Positions 37,465 to 41,591 of a DNA stretch of 41,591 nucleotides are shown one piece after another. The notes below the pieces were generated by a model that was given only the letters and a program-made list of their open reading frames with translations, did not search any database and was not told the DNA's origin. A program made the translations under genes and the position numbers. The first letter of the stretch is position 1; the number at the start of each line of letters is the position of its first letter. The stretch is from a virus. Location: positions 1-41,591 of the IMG/VR virus record IMGVR_UViG_3300005288_000009; one strand, given 5' to 3'.

Positions 37465-38678
37465 GGCTGCAATCCAGTGGCCGGATCAGCGGTTTCAGTT
37501 GGCGCCGCAAACAGTTTGTCCCAAGGGTCATCCTTGATGATGTCGTGCGCTACCAGATACTTGTGCCCATCTTCACCCATCGATTCCAGCTTCAGCGCGT
37601 TGTCGATGACCTTGGTTTCAAAGTCCATGCGCTCGGTTGCGGTGCCGCCCTGGTTCTCTTTGAAGCAGACGTCATCGATACCGTAATGAGCGCACAGGTC
37701 GCGGATCGGGTCTTCCAGATAGTCGAATTGCAACCCTTCGACCATATCCTGGAACGATTGCCGCTCTTGATTGCCGGTGCTGTTCAGGCCTTGCACGGAC
37801 TCGCCGACCAGCATGGGAACCGGGATCGAGGTCACCAAGGCCAGGCGACGGATCGTGATGTTGTCCACCGAGTCAAGGTTTGACAGAGCCTGGGCGACGG
37901 AAATCATGTCGTCTTCGGCGTCGATCACCGCGTCGCCGTAGATCCCGCGCAACTCAGCCAGGCGAGCATAATAATTAATCAGGTATTCATCGTCGCCACA
38001 TCGCACGGCATCGGCAAACCCCTTGACCTTATGCACAAGCGTCGAGTTCTTTTCGAGGATGGTCCCGCTCGCCCGTTCAACAATGCCGTCATTGATGAAC
38101 TGCGTGTGGATCATTTCGAATTCAGAGATGCCGCCGTAACGATACGTCGGCAAGTCCTGCTCGGCCGGCATGCAGTAGGTGAAATCGATTACCCGCGTCC
38201 AGTGGAAGGACTTACCGCGAACGTTGTACTTCGCTGGCTTCATGTATCGAGCAGACTCCAGGTCGATACTGACATCCATCGGTACGACCATGTCCCCGCT
38301 GAACACGTCAAGCTTGACCTTGGCCATGTCCATCTTACCGATGAATGGTTTCGACAGATCGGCGCCGCGCTCATTCAGCAGGATGATCCCACGACCAAAG
38401 CCGAGCATGAACTTTGACGCCTTCTTTACGGCGCGCTGAAGACGGCGCTTATACAGCTCTTCGTCTTTCTCGTTCTCAAATTGCAAGGTGTCGTTGAGCG
38501 CATAACCGGTCTTGATGCCGACGATCTTGGCGCCCAGGCCGGAACGAAACATCGCCCGAGCCTCTGAATCATCCAGGCGCTGAGCGGTAACGATGTTCGT
38601 GTTCGACGCGCTCCGACGATTCGCGAGCTGGTTGACGATGTTCGTGATGCCGTCCATGAAGGTACGGGTTCGGCTCAT
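37461..38678 (-). CDS. Portal protein (DUF1073-like)
   Basis: A 405-residue protein. LGFGRGIILLNERGADLSKP, then KSFHWTRVIDFTYCMP and VTSIPVPMLVGESVQGLNST, GNQERQSF match DUF1073 portals. The portal forms the DNA entry ring and is encoded directly after the large terminase, as usual. It overlaps both neighbours. Confidence 0.9.
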   Translation of the reverse strand: MSRTRTFMDGITNIVNQLANRRSASNTNIVTAQRLDDSEARAMFRSGLGAKIVGIKTGYALNDTLQFENEKDEELYKRRLQRAVKKASKFMLGFGRGIILLNERGADLSKPFIGKMDMAKVKLDVFSGDMVVPMDVSIDLESARYMKPAKYNVRGKSFHWTRVIDFTYCMPAEQDLPTYRYGGISEFEMIHTQFINDGIVERASGTILEKNSTLVHKVKGFADAVRCGDDEYLINYYARLAELRGIYGDAVIDAEDDMISVAQALSNLDSVDNITIRRLALVTSIPVPMLVGESVQGLNSTGNQERQSFQDMVEGLQFDYLEDPIRDLCAHYGIDDVCFKENQGGTATERMDFETKVIDNALKLESMGEDGHKYLVAHDIIKDDPWDKLFAAPTETADPATGLQP

Positions 38679-40105
38679 AGCATGTTTCTCCAGTCTCGCT
38701 TGACAGGGCTCAGGATCGCACCGATGGCGTCCATGGTCGGATCTATTTGGTCGTCATGGGCGCCTTTCGGGAAGGCCGCGAATTCGGACAGGTAGTCGGA
38801 TAGCCACGGCGCATCTTCTGGCAGCAGCACATTGCCTGATTGTATCAGCGGAATGGCGTCCATGGCTCGCGTGATTTTGTCAACAGATCTTGGGATGCCG
38901 ATGACGGGGATGCCGACCATGGATTGGATGAGGCCGGTTCCGCTCGCCTTATCCTCGACATTGAAGGATCGAAGCGTGCCGTTGCCATCTGCCTTGTGCT
39001 TGGCCCAGAACGCTTTGGCCTGGGCCAGCAACTCTGGAGCCTCCCACTTGCCCCGGATCTGGTCGAGCATGACAGCCTGTCCATCCCAGGATTCGCCCCA
39101 ACACTGGAAGACGGAATAGTCATTATGCTCTTTCGTCTTCTGCGCGGTATCTGCGAACACGGCGCGCCACTTGAGTTTAGGCGGCACACCCTTCCAGAAC
39201 TTGAAGCCATCCGTCTTGAACATGTTGCCGCCAAGCGCGACGGGGGACTGTTGATACATGGCCGACCAGAAGTAATCGGACATGATCGCCTTGGTTTCCA
39301 GCAGCTTGTCGAGCGGATGCAGGTCAGGGACAAGCGCGCCTTCACGCCGAGCCGGGTTGTATCCCTTTTCGCCTGGCAGATTGACCGCGACAAACTTTAG
39401 ATGTTTGGCTTTTGCGTTGATCTTCAGGATGCGGCCTGACAGGTCGTCAGTTGCCCAACTGGTAGCCATGATGATCTGGCCGCTGTTCTTACTGAGGCGC
39501 GTCAGGAAGGTCGTGATGTACCAGTTCCAGATACCGTCCTTGATCGTCTCGCTCAATGCCTCCTGGGCGTTCTTGATCGGGTCGTCGATGACGCCGATGT
39601 CCAGGCGCTTACCAGTCAGAGGACCGCCGACACCCTGGCCAATGTATCGGCCTTTACGCCCAACGATCTCAAACACGTCGCTGTTGCGCTTGGCTTCCAC
39701 ATCCACGGTCACGGCGCGCTTTGCACTCAGCGAGGCGCCAGGGAACAGCAGATGGTATTCAGGACTGAGCATGATCCGCTGAACGTCGCGGTTCATGTCG
39801 GTCGCCAGGTCTTTGGAGTAGGACAGTCCGCCGATAGATAGATCAGGGTTCAGGCCGAAGATATGCGCAGGCGCGTACCGGCTGACGATATCCGACTTGC
39901 CGTGTTGTGGTGGCGCCTGGACTACAAGCACCGGACGCAGCCCGGCCTGCTGATCAAGGAAGAACTGATCGAGTGCCGCGCACAACTCCTGCGCAAACTC
40001 GCTGACGATGTATTCGGGGTTGATATACAGGATGAAGTCGAGAAGGCCCCTGCGAGCCTTCCTGCGCCTAAGCAGCTCTTGGGCCGCCAGTTGCACTGGT
40101 GTCAT
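38675..40105 (-). CDS. Terminase large subunit
   Basis: A 476-residue protein. Walker A APPQHGKS (Lys70), Walker B LDIGVIDD (169-175), motif ATSWATDD, and a C-terminal RNase H-like nuclease (VFADTAQKT, FNVEDKASG, GAHDDQID). It cuts and packages DNA through the portal. The packaging mode cannot be read from sequence; a headful type is possible given the circular contig. Confidence 0.95.
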   Translation of the reverse strand: MTPVQLAAQELLRRRKARRGLLDFILYINPEYIVSEFAQELCAALDQFFLDQQAGLRPVLVVQAPPQHGKSDIVSRYAPAHIFGLNPDLSIGGLSYSKDLATDMNRDVQRIMLSPEYHLLFPGASLSAKRAVTVDVEAKRNSDVFEIVGRKGRYIGQGVGGPLTGKRLDIGVIDDPIKNAQEALSETIKDGIWNWYITTFLTRLSKNSGQIIMATSWATDDLSGRILKINAKAKHLKFVAVNLPGEKGYNPARREGALVPDLHPLDKLLETKAIMSDYFWSAMYQQSPVALGGNMFKTDGFKFWKGVPPKLKWRAVFADTAQKTKEHNDYSVFQCWGESWDGQAVMLDQIRGKWEAPELLAQAKAFWAKHKADGNGTLRSFNVEDKASGTGLIQSMVGIPVIGIPRSVDKITRAMDAIPLIQSGNVLLPEDAPWLSDYLSEFAAFPKGAHDDQIDPTMDAIGAILSPVKRDWRNML

Positions 40106-40725
40106 TCGTCTTTCGCCGCAGAGCCTGCAATCAGCGCGAGCAATGCTTCATCAGAAAGCTCGGTGACATCCCTGGTCAGGATTGGGCCGCCGCCAGGGCC
40201 AGCGTGTTCGAATTTCTGCGCGGCTTCCCAGCCTCCCATCTTGGCGAGTTGAGCGATGGCCGCCACTTTGGAATGCTGCTTGATCTTCGGGCCATTCTTG
40301 CCGACTTCCAGCTCGGAGATAATCATTAGCTTGTCAGGGTCATTCGCCTGAAGATCTTCGTCAATCAGCCAGGTTGTCTGATGAACGTCGTCGCCCGTCT
40401 CAGCATTCTGGCCGACGTGTGAGGTTTTGAATTTGACGATATCAGTGAGGTTGCCGCGACCCAGAGTCGTAAGGATTTTCATGGCCTCCTCGCGAGTCAT
40501 AATTGCGTCAGAAACCGCTTGCTTTTTCATTGAATCCATGAATGCTCTAACCCCAACCTCACTTAACATTCTCGACGCAACAACATCAGCTGCATCATCA
40601 GAATTTGCACTGCCACCAGCCTGGTAATAGGCGATGCGCTGGCTCATGCCTGCAAGCACGTTCGTGGCTACTCGCTGCTGGAGCTGCGTAAGGTTATCGA
40701 ATAAGGCTTGCTGCTCAGGAGTCAT
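40102..40725 (-). CDS. Terminase small subunit
   Basis: A 207-residue protein from ATG 40725 (overlapping the previous stop as TGATG); the longer frame lies in another gene. N-terminal helices with QQRVATNVLAGMSQRIAYYQ, followed by AGGSANSDDAADVVASRMLS, resemble the HTH of small terminases. The C-terminal part is acidic and helical. It recognises the packaging start site. Confidence 0.85.
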   Translation of the reverse strand: MTPEQQALFDNLTQLQQRVATNVLAGMSQRIAYYQAGGSANSDDAADVVASRMLSEVGVRAFMDSMKKQAVSDAIMTREEAMKILTTLGRGNLTDIVKFKTSHVGQNAETGDDVHQTTWLIDEDLQANDPDKLMIISELEVGKNGPKIKQHSKVAAIAQLAKMGGWEAAQKFEHAGPGGGPILTRDVTELSDEALLALIAGSAAKDE

Positions 40726-40874
40726 CAGTATGATTTCCAGATGCGCTTGCGAAACAGGAAATATGCCGATCCCAGCTTGAGGAATACAAGGCAGCCGAAC
40801 GCGTCGAACCTGAATACAGAGCCCGACCGAGCGATACTGAATTTCCACCAATTCTTGCAATACTGGATATGCAT
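40725..40874 (-). CDS. First gene of the late operon: basic aromatic protein, 49 aa
   Basis: ATG 40874 follows a very strong AGGAGAGGGAATTAAC. The product (MHIQYCKNWWKFSIARSGSV, then FRFDAFGCLVFLKLG) has a partly hydrophobic middle and basic ends. Its stop overlaps the small terminase ATG (TGATG), so translation is coupled. No family recognised. Confidence 0.7.
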   Translation of the reverse strand: MHIQYCKNWWKFSIARSGSVFRFDAFGCLVFLKLGSAYFLFRKRIWKSY

Positions 40875-40897
40875 GTTAATTCCCTCTCCTGTCCGTA

Positions 40898-40916
40898 TGC
40901 CTGAAACTATATCACG
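40898..40916 (-). promoter_or_regulatory. Possible late promoter before the terminase operon
   Basis: On the minus strand TGATATAGTTTCAGGCATA resembles the early element, with TGaTATAGT as an extended -10. It lies between a terminator (40929-40959) and the SD of the 40874 gene. No good -35 is seen. Confidence 0.45.
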
Positions 40917-40928
40917 ATGCCGGAAATG

Positions 40929-40959
40929 AAAAAGCCCGCTTCCGTGAGGTTGCGGGCTT
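40929..40959 (-). terminator. Rho-independent terminator upstream of the late operon
   Basis: On the minus strand AGCCCGC (40958-40952) pairs with GCGGGCT (40939-40933), followed by a T run. It would stop leftward transcription from the tRNA-like/junction region before the late promoter. Confidence 0.85.
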
Positions 40960-40992
40960 AGTGATGCGGATGGCCAAATAAGGCCGCTACGT

Positions 40993-41280
40993 CTATTTGT
41001 CGATTGCCTCAGCTCCCGATGGTCCGAGGCCACGCCCGCTTTCATCTGCATCGGAGTGGATTGCACTGGGACTTGAACCCAGCCAATCGGAGGTGCCATA
41101 CCGATTGTTTACCAGCTTGCAATCCATTCCTGATAAAGACGATTGCCGCGAGTGCGGGCACTTATCTTTATCTCTCTTCGCCACCAGCGAGACAACTGGC
41201 ATACAGGTAAGCGGACCCTTGGCTAAACACATTTCTGACATTGCGCTATCAGGAGGAACGGCCTGAATCATTGCAAACAT
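40993..41280 (-). CDS. Doubtful 95-aa ORF over the tRNA-like element
   Basis: A minus-strand frame starting MFAMIQAVPPDSAMSEMCLA with several Cys (CLAKGPLTC, CPHSRQ) that resembles small Cys-containing phage proteins. However no SD is visible and the 3' third runs through the tRNA-like element at 41057-41126. Either the tRNA-like element or this ORF is probably not functional. Confidence 0.3.
   Translation of the reverse strand: MFAMIQAVPPDSAMSEMCLAKGPLTCMPVVSLVAKRDKDKCPHSRQSSLSGMDCKLVNNRYGTSDWLGSSPSAIHSDADESGRGLGPSGAEAIDK
41057..41126 (-). tRNA. tRNA-like element with unusual anticodon arm
   Basis: Read on the minus strand, ends TGGATTGCA/TGCAATCCA pair over 9 bp, and CTGGG-TTCAAGT-CCCAG is a perfect T arm. 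A D-loop-like AGCTGGTAAA is present. The arm where the anticodon should be is CAATCGG/CCGATTG with a 10-base loop, not 7, and only 35 bases lie between acceptor and T arm. A degenerate tRNA or tRNA mimic is likely; the anticodon cannot be assigned. Confidence 0.5.
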
Positions 41281-41340
41281 ATGCCAAGTTTACCGATGTG
41301 TCTGACGGTGTTGCTTGCGCTGGTTGATTCTTTTAAAAAT

Positions 41341-41425
41341 TGGAGCGGGCATCCGGATTCGAACCGGGAGTCGCTAAACTCATGCGTCATCTAGATGACG
41401 GTCAACCACAGATACATCTACCCGC
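41341..41425 (-). tRNA. tRNA-like element with encoded CCA
   Basis: Read on the minus strand: acceptor GCGGGTA/TGCCCGC followed by T and CCA, T arm with GGTTCGAATCC, and GTGGTTGA resembling a D loop. Length 85 including CCA suggests a class II tRNA with a long variable arm. The palindrome CGTCATCTAGATGACG occupies the anticodon region and gives an even-sized loop, so no standard 7-base anticodon loop is clear. It could be a divergent tRNA; the identity is unresolved. Confidence 0.6.
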
Positions 41426-41436
41426 ATTCGGTGTAA

Positions 41437-41457
41437 TTGTTATTCGTGTAACCACTG
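41437..41457. repeat. Inverted repeat, left arm (junction region)
   Basis: TTGTTATTCGTGTAACCACTG matches the reverse complement of 41566-41586 at 19 of 21 positions. The arms are 108 bases apart and the right arm lies inside the terminal repeat (also 11-31). The segment between them holds no gene. TTGTTATNCG also resembles the promoter/operator elements. Confidence 0.7.
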
Positions 41458-41555
41458 CCGAAGAATCGAAACATCGGTTCACCGCCTTAAGCGATATGCA
41501 TACTCTCAGAGTGGATTTACCTAGGATATCCAAACCTACCATTTGCAAGCATCAC

Positions 41556-41591
41556 CAAAATGCTTCAGTGATTACGCGAATAACAACTTCA
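41556..41591. repeat. Terminal direct repeat, right copy
   Basis: Identical to bases 1-36. It contains the right arm (41566-41586) of the junction inverted repeat. Confidence 0.95.

Noticed and set aside
1-41591. CRISPR array, insertion sequence or integrase
   Set aside because: No regularly spaced repeats with spacers, no transposase frame with terminal inverted repeats, and no tyrosine or serine recombinase motif was found on either strand.

Overview
The window looks like a complete genome of a tailed bacteriophage with a contractile tail (myovirus morphology). The first 36 bases are repeated exactly as the last 36 bases, so the contig very probably closes into a circle; a terminally redundant or circularly permuted molecule is the likely form in the particle. 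No integrase, excisionase or attachment site is visible. Gene content, moderate GC and the style of the small accessory proteins suggest a gammaproteobacterial host, most likely Pseudomonas or a relative. That is inference; nothing in the sequence proves the host.

Layout. (1) 1-710: non-coding control region with an origin-like set of direct and inverted repeats around an AT-rich core. (2) 711-7408, plus strand: an operon starting with a small protein and a DUF3987 primase/helicase-like protein, then many small proteins of unknown function, several Cys-rich, mostly joined by ATGA or GTGA overlaps. (3) 7581-8878, minus strand: a two-gene unit with a double helix-turn-helix regulator and a CHC2 zinc-finger primase. 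(4) 8941-17201, plus strand: ParB-like protein, a pseudoknot-rich RNA candidate with an AP2/HNH homing endonuclease, SF2 helicase, C39-like peptidase, VRR-NUC nuclease, PD-(D/E)XK exonuclease and a RecA-like ATPase (replication and recombination), then small proteins. (5) 17202-40874, minus strand: the late block. Transcribed from right to left it holds terminase small and large, portal, head morphogenesis protein, protease/scaffold, decoration protein, major capsid (DUF2184), connectors, sheath (DUF3383), tube (DUF3277), frameshifted tail chaperone, tape measure, a compact baseplate (Dit-like, plug, hub, Gp138 spike, gp25-like, J-like, DUF2612), tail fibre, fibre assembly protein and lysis genes. 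A GIY-YIG endonuclease lies antisense inside it, and a small accessory cassette with a PH-domain membrane protein has its own promoter. (6) 40875-41591: terminator, two tRNA-like elements and an inverted repeat running into the circular junction.

How it fits together. A repeated promoter/operator-like element (TTGACATAGTTATTATG and variants) occurs before almost every early transcription unit, on both strands, and once before the PH-domain cassette. One copy sits between the regulator gene and its divergent neighbour. The simplest reading is a phage-wide early regulon controlled by the double-HTH protein. Early operons carry replication and recombination functions; the two early plus-strand blocks end at 7408 and 17201, where they meet minus-strand genes. 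The late operon builds the head, tail and lysis machinery.

Functions were assigned from recognisable motifs and gene order only, without database searches. Many small genes have no assigned function.
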